Shown: positions 9,848 through 19,174 of the stretch, piece after piece
Numbering within the stretch: the stretch's first letter is position 1
How the letters are laid out: the number at the start of each line of letters is the position of its first letter
Assembly (NCBI RefSeq): GCF_001611795.1
Contig: NZ_CP015098.1
Location: forward strand, 5,952,001-6,016,000
DNA from: Streptomyces qaidamensis
Lineage (GTDB): Bacteria > Actinomycetota > Actinomycetes > Streptomycetales > Streptomycetaceae
Direction of reading: 5' to 3'
DNA: 64,000 nucleotides
Notes under the pieces: generated by a model
The model's database searches: none
Told to the model about the DNA's origin: nothing
Seen by the model: the letters and a program-made list of their open reading frames with translations, nothing else
Program-made: the position numbers and the translations under genes

Positions 9848-12800
9848 GTGCCCGCCCGTATCACTGATCCCGACCAGCTCAAGGAGCTCCTCGGCATCCC
9901 GTTCACCCCGGAGCAGACGGCTTGCATCACCGCGCCGCCCGCCCCGCAGGTGATCGTGGCCGGCGCCGGCTCGGGCAAGACGACGGTGATGGCGGCACGC
10001 GTGGTGTGGCTGGTCGGCACCGGCCAGGTCGCCCCCGAGCAGGTGCTCGGCCTCACCTTCACCAACAAGGCCGCCGCCGAACTCGCCGAGCGCGTCCGCA
10101 AAGCGCTCGTCAGGGCCGGTGTCACCGACCCGGACGCCATCGACCCGGACAACCCGCCGGGCGAACCGGTGATCTCCACGTACCACGCCTTCGCGGGCCG
10201 TCTCCTCACCGACCACGGCCTGCGCCTCGGTCTCGAGCCCACCTCCCGGCTGCTCGCCGACGCCACCCGCTTCCAGCTCGCCGCGCGCGTCCTGCGCGAG
10301 GCCCCGGGGCCCTACCCGGCCCTGACCCGTTCCTTCCCGGACCTGGTCGGCGACCTCCTCGCCCTCGACGCCGAGCTCGCCGAGCACCTCGTACGCCCGG
10401 AGGCACTGCGCGCGTACGACGCCGAACTGCTGCTGACCCTGCGGGGCGCCAAGCTCAGCAACGCCGACCTGCGCAAGGTCCCCGACGCGGCCGCCTCCCG
10501 GCGTGAACTCGCCGAGCTGGTCACCCGCTACCGGGCCGCCAAGCGCGATCGGGACCTGCTCGACTTCGGCGACCAGATCGCCCTGTCGGCCCGGCTCGCC
10601 GGCATCCCCGAGGTGGGCCGCGTCCTGCGTGACGAGTTCCGGGTGGTCCTGCTCGACGAGTACCAGGACACGTCGGTCGCCCAACGCGTCCTCCTGGCGG
10701 GCCTGTTCGGCGAGGGCACCGGCCACCCGGTCACCGCCGTCGGCGACCCCTGCCAGGCGATCTACGGCTGGCGCGGCGCCTCCGTCGCCAACCTCGACGA
10801 CTTCCCCGAGCACTTCGCCCACGCCGACGGCCGCCCCGCGACCCGCCGGGCCCTCAGCGAGAACCGCCGCAGCGGCGGCCGCCTCCTCGACCTCGCCAAC
10901 GGCCTCGCGGAGCCCCTGCGCGCCCTGCACGCGGGCGTGGAGGCACTCCGCCCGGCCCCCGGCGCCGAACGCGACGGCATGGTCCGCTGCGCCCTGCTGC
11001 GCACCCACGCCGAGGAGATCGACTGGGCCGCCGACTCCGTCGCCCACCTCGTCCGGACCGGGACGGCACCCGGCGAGATCGCCGTCCTGTGCCGCACCGC
11101 GAGCGACTTCGCCGAGATCCAGGGCGCCCTGGTCGCCCGGGACATCCCCGTCGAGGTCGTCGGCCTGTCCGGGCTGCTGCACCTGCCCGAGATCGCCGAC
11201 CTCGTCGCCGTCTGCGAGGTCCTCCAGGACCCCGGCGCCAACGCCTCCCTGGTACGCCTGCTCACCGGCCCGCGCTGGCGCATCGGCCCGCGCGACCTCG
11301 CCCTCCTGGGGAGGCGCGCCCGGCTTCTCGTCACCCACGCGCGCGTGACGGACGACGACGACCGGGACCGCCGTCTCGCCGAGGCCGTCGAGGGGGTCGA
11401 CCCGTCCGAGGTGATCTCCCTCGCGGACGCCCTCGACACGTTCCTGGAGACACCGCTGGACGGCCGCGGTGACGACGACGGACTGCCGTTCTCGCCCGAC
11501 GCGCGCGTGCGCTTCGCCCGGCTGGCCACCGAACTGCGCGAGCTGCGCCGCTCCCTGGCCGACCCGCTGATGGACGTCCTGCACCGCGTCCTCGCCGTCA
11601 CCGGCCTGGAGGTCGAACTGTCGGCGTCCCCGCACGCCCTGGCAGCGCGCCGCCGCGAGACCCTGTCCAACTTCCTGGACGTCGCCGCCTCCTTCGCCGC
11701 CGGCGACAACGAGGCGACCCTGCTGGCCTTCCTCGGCTTCCTGCGCACGGCAGCGCAGTACGAGAAGGGGCTCGACAACGCCCTCCCCGGCGGCGAGAAC
11801 ACCGTCAAGGTGCTCACCGCCCACAAGTCCAAAGGCCTGGAGTGGGATGTCGTGGTCGTCCCCGGCCTGGTCACCGGCACCTTCCCCAGCAGCCAGGGCC
11901 GCGAGAAGTGGACCTCCCAGGGCAAGGTCCTGCCGCACGGGCTGCGCGGCGACGCCGACACCCTGCCCGACGTGACGTCCTGGGACGCCAAGGGCCTGAA
12001 GGCCTTCCACGAGGCCATGAAGGACCACCAGCACACCGAGGAACTCCGCCTCGGCTACGTCACCTTCACCCGCCCCCGCTCCCTCCTCCTGGGCTCCGGC
12101 CACTGGTGGGGGCCCACCCAGAAGAAGCGCCGCGGGCCGTCCGCGTTCCTCCAGGCCCTGTACGAGCACTGCGAGGCCGGGTACGGCGAGATCGAGGCCT
12201 GGGCGGACGAACCCGCCGACGACGAGGAGAACCCGGCCCTGCACCGGGCGACGGCCGACCAGGTGTGGCCCCTGCCCCTGGACGCGACAGCCCTGGCACG
12301 CCGCCGCGCGGCAGCCGAGACCGTCCTGGCCCACCTGGAGAACCTCGCGTCCCCCGAGGACGGGCGCCCCGCGGCCACGCACGACCCGGACGCCCTCGAC
12401 GACCCGGAATGGCCCCCGCCGCCCGAGGACGACGAGCCCCCGTACAGCGAGCCCCCGTACGGCGAACCGGACCCGTTCGACGAGGCACCCCTCGACGAGT
12501 CACCGTTCGACGAGGCACCCCTCGACGAGGCACCGTTCGATGGCGTCCCCTTCGCCGAGGAGCCCTTCGAAGAGGTCTCCGGCGAAGACCCGGCGGGCGG
12601 GGACGCCCCACCCGTGATCCACCCCACCGTCCCCCACCAGGCGGCCCCGCCGGAGCCCCTGTCCACCCGCCCTCATCCCGGGACCACCGGACATCCCGGC
12701 CCCCGGGGCCGGGCCCATCCGCACCTCACCCCGGAGGAAGCCCGCACCGTCGCCTCCTGGGACCGCGACCTGGACGCACTCACCGGAGAGCTCCTGCGCG

Positions 12801-13468
12801 CCCGCGACAGCGTCACCGAGGTGCCCCTCCCGGCGTCCCTCACGGCCTCCCAGCTGATGCACCTGGCCGCCGACCCGGACGGCCTCGCCCAGGAGCTGGC
12901 CCGCCCCATGCCGCGCCCGCCCCAGCCCGCCGCGCGCCGCGGCACCCGCTTCCACGCCTGGGTCGAGGCCCGCTTCGAGGAGCTCACGCTGCCCATGCTG
13001 GAGCCGGAGGAACTGCCCGGCAGCGACGCCGAGATCGCAGACGAGCAGGACCTGGAGGCGCTCAAAGAGGCCTTCGAACGCACCGAGTACGCACGCCGCA
13101 CGCCCCACCGGGTGGAGGCCCCCGTCCAGCTCGCGATCGGCGGCCGGATCGTCCGGGGCCGCATCGACGCCGTCTACAAGGAGGGCGACGGGGAGGACGC
13201 GACGTACGAGATCGTCGACTGGAAGACCAGTCGTTCCCGCACCGCCGACCCGCTCCAGCTCGCCGTCTACCGGCTGGCCTGGGCCGAGCAGCAGGGCGTG
13301 CCCCCGGAGTCGGTCACGGCCGCGTTCCTGTACGTGCGCAGCGGCGAGGTCGTACGCCCGCGGGACCTGCCCGGCCGGGCCGCCCTGGAGCGGCTGCTCC
13401 TGGACGAGCCGTCGGAAGGGGAGCACGGTGAGGAACCGCACTCCGAGGACGTCCGTGCGGGCCGATAG
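9848..13468 (+). CDS. adnB: AdnB-like helicase-nuclease subunit with a repetitive acidic linker
   Basis: 1206 residues. The UvrD/Rep motor is intact: VAGAGSGKTTV, LLDEYQDTSVAQ, VGDPCQAIYGWRGAS, TAHKSKGLEWDVVVVPG and GYVTFTRPRS. The C-terminus is a PD-(D/E)XK nuclease: GTRFHAWVE, then YEIVDWKTS and LQLAVYRLAW, without the Fe-S cysteines of the partner subunit. Between motor and nuclease (about residues 855-935) is a Pro/Asp/Glu/Phe-rich linker of near-repeats, encoded partly by a 30-base tandem unit. With AdnA it should form the double-strand-break end-processing heterodimer. The gene also ends just before an M20 peptidase ATG. Confidence 0.9.
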   Translation: MPARITDPDQLKELLGIPFTPEQTACITAPPAPQVIVAGAGSGKTTVMAARVVWLVGTGQVAPEQVLGLTFTNKAAAELAERVRKALVRAGVTDPDAIDPDNPPGEPVISTYHAFAGRLLTDHGLRLGLEPTSRLLADATRFQLAARVLREAPGPYPALTRSFPDLVGDLLALDAELAEHLVRPEALRAYDAELLLTLRGAKLSNADLRKVPDAAASRRELAELVTRYRAAKRDRDLLDFGDQIALSARLAGIPEVGRVLRDEFRVVLLDEYQDTSVAQRVLLAGLFGEGTGHPVTAVGDPCQAIYGWRGASVANLDDFPEHFAHADGRPATRRALSENRRSGGRLLDLANGLAEPLRALHAGVEALRPAPGAERDGMVRCALLRTHAEEIDWAADSVAHLVRTGTAPGEIAVLCRTASDFAEIQGALVARDIPVEVVGLSGLLHLPEIADLVAVCEVLQDPGANASLVRLLTGPRWRIGPRDLALLGRRARLLVTHARVTDDDDRDRRLAEAVEGVDPSEVISLADALDTFLETPLDGRGDDDGLPFSPDARVRFARLATELRELRRSLADPLMDVLHRVLAVTGLEVELSASPHALAARRRETLSNFLDVAASFAAGDNEATLLAFLGFLRTAAQYEKGLDNALPGGENTVKVLTAHKSKGLEWDVVVVPGLVTGTFPSSQGREKWTSQGKVLPHGLRGDADTLPDVTSWDAKGLKAFHEAMKDHQHTEELRLGYVTFTRPRSLLLGSGHWWGPTQKKRRGPSAFLQALYEHCEAGYGEIEAWADEPADDEENPALHRATADQVWPLPLDATALARRRAAAETVLAHLENLASPEDGRPAATHDPDALDDPEWPPPPEDDEPPYSEPPYGEPDPFDEAPLDESPFDEAPLDEAPFDGVPFAEEPFEEVSGEDPAGGDAPPVIHPTVPHQAAPPEPLSTRPHPGTTGHPGPRGRAHPHLTPEEARTVASWDRDLDALTGELLRARDSVTEVPLPASLTASQLMHLAADPDGLAQELARPMPRPPQPAARRGTRFHAWVEARFEELTLPMLEPEELPGSDAEIADEQDLEALKEAFERTEYARRTPHRVEAPVQLAIGGRIVRGRIDAVYKEGDGEDATYEIVDWKTSRSRTADPLQLAVYRLAWAEQQGVPPESVTAAFLYVRSGEVVRPRDLPGRAALERLLLDEPSEGEHGEEPHSEDVRAGR
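12473..12540 (+). repeat. 30-base tandem repeat inside adnB linker
   Basis: The unit starting ccgttcgacgaggcaccc at 12473 recurs at 12503 with one late mismatch, and its first bases recur at 12533. It encodes the alternating PFDEAPLDE motifs of the AdnB inter-domain linker. The period of 30 bases keeps the reading frame, so copy-number change would only lengthen or shorten the linker. Confidence 0.8.
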
Positions 13469-13478
13469 GCTCGTGACC

Positions 13479-14882
13479 ATGAGCCAGACCCCGGACAGCG
13501 TCGTCCGTACGTACATCCAGCAGCACCGCGCCGCCTTCCTCGACGACCTCGCCGAGTGGCTGCGCATCCCGTCGGTGTCCGCCCAGCCGGACCACGCGCC
13601 CGACGTACGACGCAGCGCCGACTGGCTCGCCGCCAAGCTCAAGGAGACCGGCTTCCCGACTGCCGAGGTCTGGCAGACCCCCGGCGCGCCCGCCGTCTTC
13701 GCCGAGTGGCCCTGTGAGGACCCGCAAGCACCCACCGTGCTGGTCTACGGCCACCACGACGTGCAGCCCGCCGCCCGGGAGGACGGCTGGGACAGCGAGC
13801 CCTTCGAGCCGGTCGTGCGCGAGAACCGCCTCTACGCGCGCGGGGCGGCCGACGACAAGGGCCAGGTGTTCTTCCACACCCTCGGCGTGCGCGCCCACCT
13901 CGCCGCCACCGGCCGCAGCACCCCGGCCGTGCACCTCAAACTGATCGTCGAGGGCGAGGAGGAGTCCGGCTCGCCGCACTTCCGTGCCCTGGTCGAGCAG
14001 CACGCCGAGCGGCTCGCCGCCGACGCCGTGATCGTCTCCGACACCGGAATGTGGTCCGAGGACACCCCCACGGTGTGCACCGGCATGCGCGGCCTCGCCG
14101 AATGCGAGATACGCCTGTACGGCCCCGACCAGGACATCCACTCCGGCTCCTTCGGCGGCGCCGTGCCCAACCCGGCGACGGCCGCCGCCCGCCTCGTCGC
14201 CGCCCTGCACGACGAGCACGCGCGCGTGGCGATCCCGGGCTTCTACGACGGCGTGGTCGAACTCACCGACCGGGAGCGTGAACTCCTCGCCGCGCTGCCC
14301 TTCGACGAGCAGCAGTGGCTGCGCACGGCCAAGTCGTACGCCACCGAGGGGGAGGCCGGGTACACCACCCTGGAGCGGATCTGGGCCCGCCCCACCGCGG
14401 AGGTCAACGGCATCGGCGGCGGCTACCAGGGCCCCGGCAGCAAGACGATCGTCCCCTCCTCCGCCTTGGTGAAACTGTCCTTCCGCCTCGTGGCGGGCCA
14501 GGACCCGGGGCAGGTGGAGAAAGCCGTCCACGCCTGGGCCGAGCAGCAGGTGCCGCCGGGGATCCGCTGCGAGGTCACGTTCAGCGGAGCCACCCGCCCG
14601 TGTCTGACACCGCTGGACCACCCGGCCCTCCGGTCGGTCACCCGCGCCATGAGCCGGGCCTTCGAGAAGCCGGTCCGCTTCACGCGCGAGGGCGGCTCCG
14701 GACCCGCGGCGGACCTCCAGGACGTCCTCGGCGCCCCGGTGCTGTTCCTGGGCATCTCCGTCCCCTCGGACGGCTGGCACGCCCCGAACGAGAAGGTCGA
14801 ACTCGACCTGCTCCTCAAAGGCGTCGAGACCGCCGCGTACCTGTGGGGTGACCTCGCCGAGAACTGGCGCCATGCGCCCTGA
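13479..14882 (+). CDS. M20 family metallo-dipeptidase
   Basis: 467 residues from ATG 13479, ten bases after the adnB stop; a GTG at 13428 would overlap adnB and is less likely. Dinuclear-zinc peptidase motifs are visible: VYGHHDVQPA (His ligand and Asp), GAADDKGQ (bridging Asp), VEGEEESGSP (catalytic Glu and ligand Glu), SDTGMW (Asp ligand), and a C-terminal SVPSDGWHAPNEKV with the last His. A lid/dimerisation domain interrupts the fold (DQDIHSGSFGGAVPNP). Length and motifs match cytosolic CNDP-like dipeptidases, which release amino acids from short peptides. Co-directional with adnAB, probably by proximity rather than shared function. Confidence 0.92.
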   Translation: MSQTPDSVVRTYIQQHRAAFLDDLAEWLRIPSVSAQPDHAPDVRRSADWLAAKLKETGFPTAEVWQTPGAPAVFAEWPCEDPQAPTVLVYGHHDVQPAAREDGWDSEPFEPVVRENRLYARGAADDKGQVFFHTLGVRAHLAATGRSTPAVHLKLIVEGEEESGSPHFRALVEQHAERLAADAVIVSDTGMWSEDTPTVCTGMRGLAECEIRLYGPDQDIHSGSFGGAVPNPATAAARLVAALHDEHARVAIPGFYDGVVELTDRERELLAALPFDEQQWLRTAKSYATEGEAGYTTLERIWARPTAEVNGIGGGYQGPGSKTIVPSSALVKLSFRLVAGQDPGQVEKAVHAWAEQQVPPGIRCEVTFSGATRPCLTPLDHPALRSVTRAMSRAFEKPVRFTREGGSGPAADLQDVLGAPVLFLGISVPSDGWHAPNEKVELDLLLKGVETAAYLWGDLAENWRHAP

Positions 14883-15037
14883 GCGTCCTGTTCCGGCCGG
14901 ACCGGGCACGCGCGCGGGGCACACTGGAAGCGCCGCCCCGCACCGCCCGACCCCGCCGGACCCGGTCGCCTCCCGCCGTACGTCCTACTGAACCGCCCGC
15001 CGAACCCGACCGTTCCCCCGGGGAGTTGGAAGCACCC

Positions 15038-15982
15038 GTGACCACCTGGACCGACCCCAACGCCGACCGTCCCATCTCGCTCACCGCCCCGAGCGGCATC
15101 GACCGGGCCGCCCACCACCGGCTCGACGAGGCCTGGCTCGCGGCGGCCTGGAGCCACCCCACGACGCGCTGCTTCGTGGTCTCCGGCGGGCAGGTCCTCA
15201 TCGACGAGACGGCGGACGGGCGCACCGAACTCGTCATGATCCCCTCCTTCGAGGCCCCTCTCACCGAAGCGCACCGCTACTTCCTCGGCATCGACGAGGA
15301 CGGCGTCAGCTACTTCGCCCTCCAGAAGGACTCCCTGCCCGGGCGCATGGACCAGTCCGCGCGCCCGGCGGGCCTGCGCGAGGCGGGTGCCCTGCTGTCG
15401 GCCCGCGACGTGGGCCTGATGGTCCACGCGGTGGGCCTGGAGAACTGGCAGCGCACGCACCGCTTCTGCTCGCGCTGCGGCGAACGCACCGTCATCGCCG
15501 CCGCCGGACACATCCGCCGCTGCCAGGCCTGCGGCGCGGAGCACTACCCGCGCACGGACCCCGCGGTGATCATGGCCGTGACCGACGAGGACGACCGCAT
15601 CCTGCTCGGCCGCCAGGTCCACTGGCCCGAGGGCCGCTTCTCGACGCTGGCCGGTTTTGTCGAGCCCGGCGAGTCCATCGAGCAGTCCGTGCGCCGGGAG
15701 GTCCACGAGGAGGTCGGCATCAGCGTCGGCCAGGTCGAGTACGTCGCCAGCCAGCCCTGGCCTTTCCCCTCCAGCCTGATGCTGGGCTTCATGGCCCGCG
15801 CCACCTCCACCGAGATCGAGGTCGACGGCGACGAGATCCACGAGGCCCGCTGGTTCTCGCGCGACGAGCTGGGCGCTGCCTTCGAGTCCGGCGAGATGCT
15901 CCCGCCCTACGGCATCTCGATCGCGGCCCGCCTGATCGAGCTCTGGTACGGCAAGCCGCTCCCGACACGGAGCGCCGCCTGA
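15038..15982 (+). CDS. nudC: NAD(+) diphosphatase NudC (NADH pyrophosphatase)
   Basis: 314 residues from GTG 15038, preceded by GGAAG at a good distance; TTG 15026 is an alternative. A zinc ribbon CSRCGERT...CQACGAEHYPR sits near residues 145-170. The Nudix box follows, fitting GX5EX7REUXEEXGU (GFVEPGESIEQSV then RREVHEEVGI). The NudC-specific SQPWPFPSSLM, downstream of the box, separates NudC from generic Nudix enzymes. It hydrolyses NADH/NAD to NMN(H) and AMP and, in other bacteria, decaps NAD-capped RNA. In mycobacteria nudC also sits beside mrx1, uvrD2 and adnAB. Confidence 0.95.
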   Translation: MTTWTDPNADRPISLTAPSGIDRAAHHRLDEAWLAAAWSHPTTRCFVVSGGQVLIDETADGRTELVMIPSFEAPLTEAHRYFLGIDEDGVSYFALQKDSLPGRMDQSARPAGLREAGALLSARDVGLMVHAVGLENWQRTHRFCSRCGERTVIAAAGHIRRCQACGAEHYPRTDPAVIMAVTDEDDRILLGRQVHWPEGRFSTLAGFVEPGESIEQSVRREVHEEVGISVGQVEYVASQPWPFPSSLMLGFMARATSTEIEVDGDEIHEARWFSRDELGAAFESGEMLPPYGISIAARLIELWYGKPLPTRSAA

Positions 15983-15995
15983 CGAGGCCGCCCGG

Positions 15996-16487
15996 ATGAC
16001 CGACCCGTACGGGAACCACAACGTCCATCACCATCCGGCGGTCCTGGCCGCCGTTCCGAACGGCTGCCGCACGGCCCTGGCCGCCGGGTGCGGCGACGGG
16101 CTGCTCACGCGCAACCCGGCGGCACGGTCGGCCTCCGTCACAGGGGTGGACCGCTTCCGGAAATGATCAAGCTGGGTTCGAACAGGCCATCACCCGTCTC
16201 GCCCGGCTCACCGCGCCCGGCGGCCGTCCGACGATCGTCGGCATGGCCGCCAACCGGACGGTTCTGGATTGGCTGATCAGTACCTGCGGCGTGCCGGTGA
16301 GCCAGCTGCACGCCCGTCGGCACGGCGGCGAACGCGGCCCGGCCGGCATGCCGATGGAAGACGTGCACATGGCGTGAGCGGAGATCAGACGGGCGCTTCG
16401 CCGTCTCCTGCCGGGCTCGGGGTTCGCCGCACGCTGCTGTGGCGCTACGTCGTGGTGTGGGACAAACCGCGAGAAGGCGGCTCCTGA
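15996..16487 (+). pseudogene. Decayed class I SAM-dependent methyltransferase
   Basis: The first 56 codons (ATG 15996 to TGA 16164-16166) read like the start of an actinobacterial methyltransferase: YGNHNVHHHPAVLAAVP, then the SAM loop LAAGCGDGLL and GVDR. The frame then stops. From 16177 a second frame resumes with FEQAITRLARLTAPGG, AANRTVLDWLI and RHGGERGPAGMPMEDVHMA, and a third frame finishes with LLWRYVVVWDKP. The middle of the enzyme (post-I to motif III, roughly 60-80 residues) is absent. This is an internal deletion plus at least one frameshift, so no enzyme can be made. Family assignment is from motif recognition; the substrate is unknown. Confidence 0.8.
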
Positions 16488-16510
16488 GCTGTCTCAGGAG
16501 CCGCCTTCTC
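16471..16510. terminator. Bidirectional terminator hairpin
   Basis: An 18-base perfect stem (GAGAAGGCGGCTCCTGAG and its complement) closes a four-base loop. It lies between the decayed methyltransferase and convergent mycoredoxin, overlapping the last codons of the former. There is no long U-tract, as is usual in Streptomyces. Confidence 0.85.
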
Positions 16511-16529
16511 GTACAGACACACGGCGACT

Positions 16530-16772
16530 CTAGGCGCCGATCTTCTGCTTCACCTGCGCCAGCGACGGGTTCGTGAGCGTCGAGCCGTCCGGGAAGAGGA
16601 CGGTGGGCACCGTCTGGTTTCCGCCATTCGCCTTCTCCACGAACGCGGCGGACTCCGGGTCCTGCTCGATGTTGATCTCGGTGTACGCGATGCCCTCGCG
16701 GTCCATCTGGCTCTTCAGCCGGCGGCAGTAGCCGCACCACGTGGTGCTGTACATCGTCACAGTGCCCAGCAT
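16530..16772 (-). CDS. mrx1: Mycoredoxin (glutaredoxin-fold mycothiol-dependent reductase)
   Basis: 80 residues, a complete single-domain glutaredoxin fold. The active site is TTWCGYCRRL near residues 10-19, the CGYC motif typical of actinobacterial mycoredoxin-1. The cis-Pro loop TVPTVLF and the GGNQ turn are also present. It reduces protein-S-mycothiol mixed disulfides using mycothiol and mycothiol disulfide reductase in the cytoplasm. A perfect SigR-type promoter lies 49 bases upstream of its start, linking it to the thiol-oxidative stress response controlled by sigR/rsrA elsewhere in this window. Divergent from uvrD2. Confidence 0.93.
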   Translation of the reverse strand: MLGTVTMYSTTWCGYCRRLKSQMDREGIAYTEINIEQDPESAAFVEKANGGNQTVPTVLFPDGSTLTNPSLAQVKQKIGA

Positions 16773-16820
16773 GTCTCTGGTGCTCCTTCGGTGGCTCGGG
16801 GCGGGTGGTCGCAGTGGAGG

Positions 16821-16846
16821 AACGTATGTGAAAGGTCCACCATTCC
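16821..16846 (-). promoter_or_regulatory. SigR-type promoter of mycoredoxin
   Basis: On the minus strand GGAAT (16846-16842) and GTT (16823-16821) are separated by exactly 18 bases, the published SigR consensus. It points at mrx1, whose start is at 16772. Function is inferred from sequence and target. Confidence 0.8.
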
Positions 16847-16955
16847 CGGTGCCCGGGCCAGGCCCGACGTGACGCCTGCCGCATTAGTACGACTAGCAGT
16901 GCCTGCCTGTGGACAACCGGCGCAGCCGTCTCGCGCGACCTGGCAGCATGGCTGT

Positions 16956-19151
16956 GTGACAGCAGCAACGCACTCCACCCTGTTCCCGCAGGTACCGGAC
17001 TCCGCGGACGCGGTGCTCGAAGGGCTCGACCCCGAGCAGCGCGAAGTGGCCACGGCCCTGCACGGTCCGGTGTGCGTCCTGGCGGGCGCGGGTACGGGCA
17101 AGACCCGGGCGATCACCCACCGCATCGCCTACGGAGTGCGCGCCGGCATCCTGCACCCCTCCAGCGTCCTCGCCGTCACCTTCACCAATCGCGCCGCCGG
17201 CGAGATGCGCGGCCGGCTGCGCCAGCTCGGCGCCGCGGGCGTCCAGGCGCGTACGTTCCACTCGGCCGCACTGCGCCAGCTCCAGTACTTCTGGCCGAAA
17301 GCGATCGGCGGCGCCATGCCCCGGCTCGTCGACCGCAAGATCCAGCTCGTCGCCGATGCGGCGGCCGCCTGCCGCATCCGGCTCGACCGGGGCGAGCTGC
17401 GGGACGTCACCGCCGAGATCGAATGGTCCAAGGTCACCCAGACCGTCCCCGCCGACTACGCGCCCGCCGCCGCCAAGACCGGCCGTGAGTCCCCCCGCGA
17501 CCCCGCCGAGATCGCCCAGCTCTACGCCGCCTACGAGGACGTCAAGCGCGAGCGGTCCGTCATCGACTTCGAGGACGTCCTGCTGCTGACCGTGGCGGTC
17601 TTGCAGGACCGCCACGACATCGCCGAGCAGATCCGTGCCCAGTACCAGCACTTCGTGGTCGACGAGTACCAGGACGTCAGCCCACTCCAGCAGCGCCTGC
17701 TCGAACTGTGGCTGGGCGAGCGGGACAGCCTGTGCGTGGTCGGGGACGCCAGCCAGACCATCTACTCGTTCACGGGGGCCACTCCGGACCATCTGCTCGA
17801 CTTCCGCACCCGCCACCCCGGTGCGACCGTCGTCAAGCTGGTCCGCGACTACCGATCCACGCCCCAGGTCGTCCACCTCGCCAACGGTCTGCTCGCCCAG
17901 GCCCGGGGCCGGGCCGCAGACCACCGCCTGGAGCTCGTCTCCCAGCGCGCCGCCGGGCCCGAGCCGGTCTACGCCGAGTACACCGACGAGCCCGCAGAGG
18001 CGGAAGGCGCGGCCCGCCGGATCCGCGAACTCGTCGACTCGGGAGTCCCGGCCTCCGAGATCGCCGTCCTCTTCCGCACGAACGCGCAGTCCGAGACCTT
18101 CGAGCAGGCCCTCGCCGACGCGGCTGTGCCCTACCAGCTGCGCGGCGCCGAGCGGTTCTTCGACCGCCCGGAGGTGCGCAAGGCGGGCATCGCCCTGCGC
18201 GGGGCGGCCCGCTTCGGCGGCAACGACTCCCTCCTGGACGACGTCGTCGACCTTCCCTCCCAGGTGCGCGCCGTGCTGTCGGGAGAGGGCTGGACGACGC
18301 GGCCACCGGCCGGCTCCGGCGCGGTGAGAGAGCGCTGGGAGTCCCTGGCCGCCCTGGTGAACCTCGCACAGGACTTCGCCGCCGCCAGACCTGCCGCAAC
18401 CCTGGCGGACCTCGTCGCCGAACTCGACGAACGGGCGAACGCCCAGCACGCCCCCACCGTGCAGGGCGTCACCCTCGCCTCCCTGCACTCGGCCAAGGGC
18501 CTGGAGTGGGATGTCGTCTTCCTGGTCGGCGTCGCCGAGGGCATGATGCCGATCACCTACGCCAAGACCGACGAACAGATCGAAGAGGAGCGCCGCCTCC
18601 TCTATGTCGGAGTCACCCGGGCGCGAGAGCACCTCCATGTCTCCTGGGCGCTCTCCCGCTCGCCCGGAGGACGCCCCAACCGCCGCCCCAGCCGCTTCCT
18701 CGACGGGCTGCGCCCCGGTTCGACGGCTACCGCGGGCCGTACCGCCGCCGGAGGAGCGGGCGGAATCGAGCGCGGAATCCCCGGAACCAGGGGGTCCGCC
18801 CCGAAACGGGCGCAGCGAGTCCCCGCCCGCTGCCGAGTCTGCGGCCGCACGCTGACCGACCCGGGGGAAATGAAGCTGATGCGCTGCGACGACTGCCCCT
18901 CCGACATGAACGAGGGCCTGTACGAGCGCCTGCGTGAGTGGCGCGCCGACCAGGCACGCAGCAGCGGCCAGCCCGCCTTCTGCGTGTTCACGGACAGGAC
19001 GCTGATGGCGATCGCCGAGTCCGCCCCCGACGACGAGCGCGAGCTCGCCCGCATCCCGGGTGTCGGGATGCGCAAGCTCACCCGCTACGGCACGGATGTA
19101 CTGGCCATCTGCGCAGGCCAGTCGTCGGCGGAGAGCACAGATCAGGACTGA
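16956..19151 (+). CDS. uvrD2: ATP-dependent DNA helicase UvrD2 (tetracysteine and HRDC type)
   Basis: 731 residues from GTG 16956. SF1A helicase motifs run in order: LAGAGTGKTRAITHRI near residue 48, VVDEYQDVSPLQQ, VGDASQTIYSFTGA, LVRDYRSTPQVV, SLHSAKGLEWDVVFLVG and LLYVGVTRAREHLHVSW. The C-terminus carries a tetracysteine module (CRVCGRTL ... MRCDDCPSD) and an HRDC domain (from about residue 650, ending in IPGVGMRKLTRYG). This architecture defines mycobacterial UvrD2, in which the tetracysteine block is needed for helicase activity. Role: unwinding in DNA repair. Located between mrx1 and wblC as in mycobacteria. Confidence 0.95.
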   Translation: MTAATHSTLFPQVPDSADAVLEGLDPEQREVATALHGPVCVLAGAGTGKTRAITHRIAYGVRAGILHPSSVLAVTFTNRAAGEMRGRLRQLGAAGVQARTFHSAALRQLQYFWPKAIGGAMPRLVDRKIQLVADAAAACRIRLDRGELRDVTAEIEWSKVTQTVPADYAPAAAKTGRESPRDPAEIAQLYAAYEDVKRERSVIDFEDVLLLTVAVLQDRHDIAEQIRAQYQHFVVDEYQDVSPLQQRLLELWLGERDSLCVVGDASQTIYSFTGATPDHLLDFRTRHPGATVVKLVRDYRSTPQVVHLANGLLAQARGRAADHRLELVSQRAAGPEPVYAEYTDEPAEAEGAARRIRELVDSGVPASEIAVLFRTNAQSETFEQALADAAVPYQLRGAERFFDRPEVRKAGIALRGAARFGGNDSLLDDVVDLPSQVRAVLSGEGWTTRPPAGSGAVRERWESLAALVNLAQDFAAARPAATLADLVAELDERANAQHAPTVQGVTLASLHSAKGLEWDVVFLVGVAEGMMPITYAKTDEQIEEERRLLYVGVTRAREHLHVSWALSRSPGGRPNRRPSRFLDGLRPGSTATAGRTAAGGAGGIERGIPGTRGSAPKRAQRVPARCRVCGRTLTDPGEMKLMRCDDCPSDMNEGLYERLREWRADQARSSGQPAFCVFTDRTLMAIAESAPDDERELARIPGVGMRKLTRYGTDVLAICAGQSSAESTDQD

Positions 19152-19174
19152 CACGAACTCGTCGAAAAAATAGT

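Noticed and set aside
7922..12382. A 1486-codon open frame on the minus strand across adnA and adnB
   Set aside because: Antisense shadow from high GC3; translation is Gly/Val/Ala/Gln-rich with no domain, while the plus strand carries full helicase motifs.
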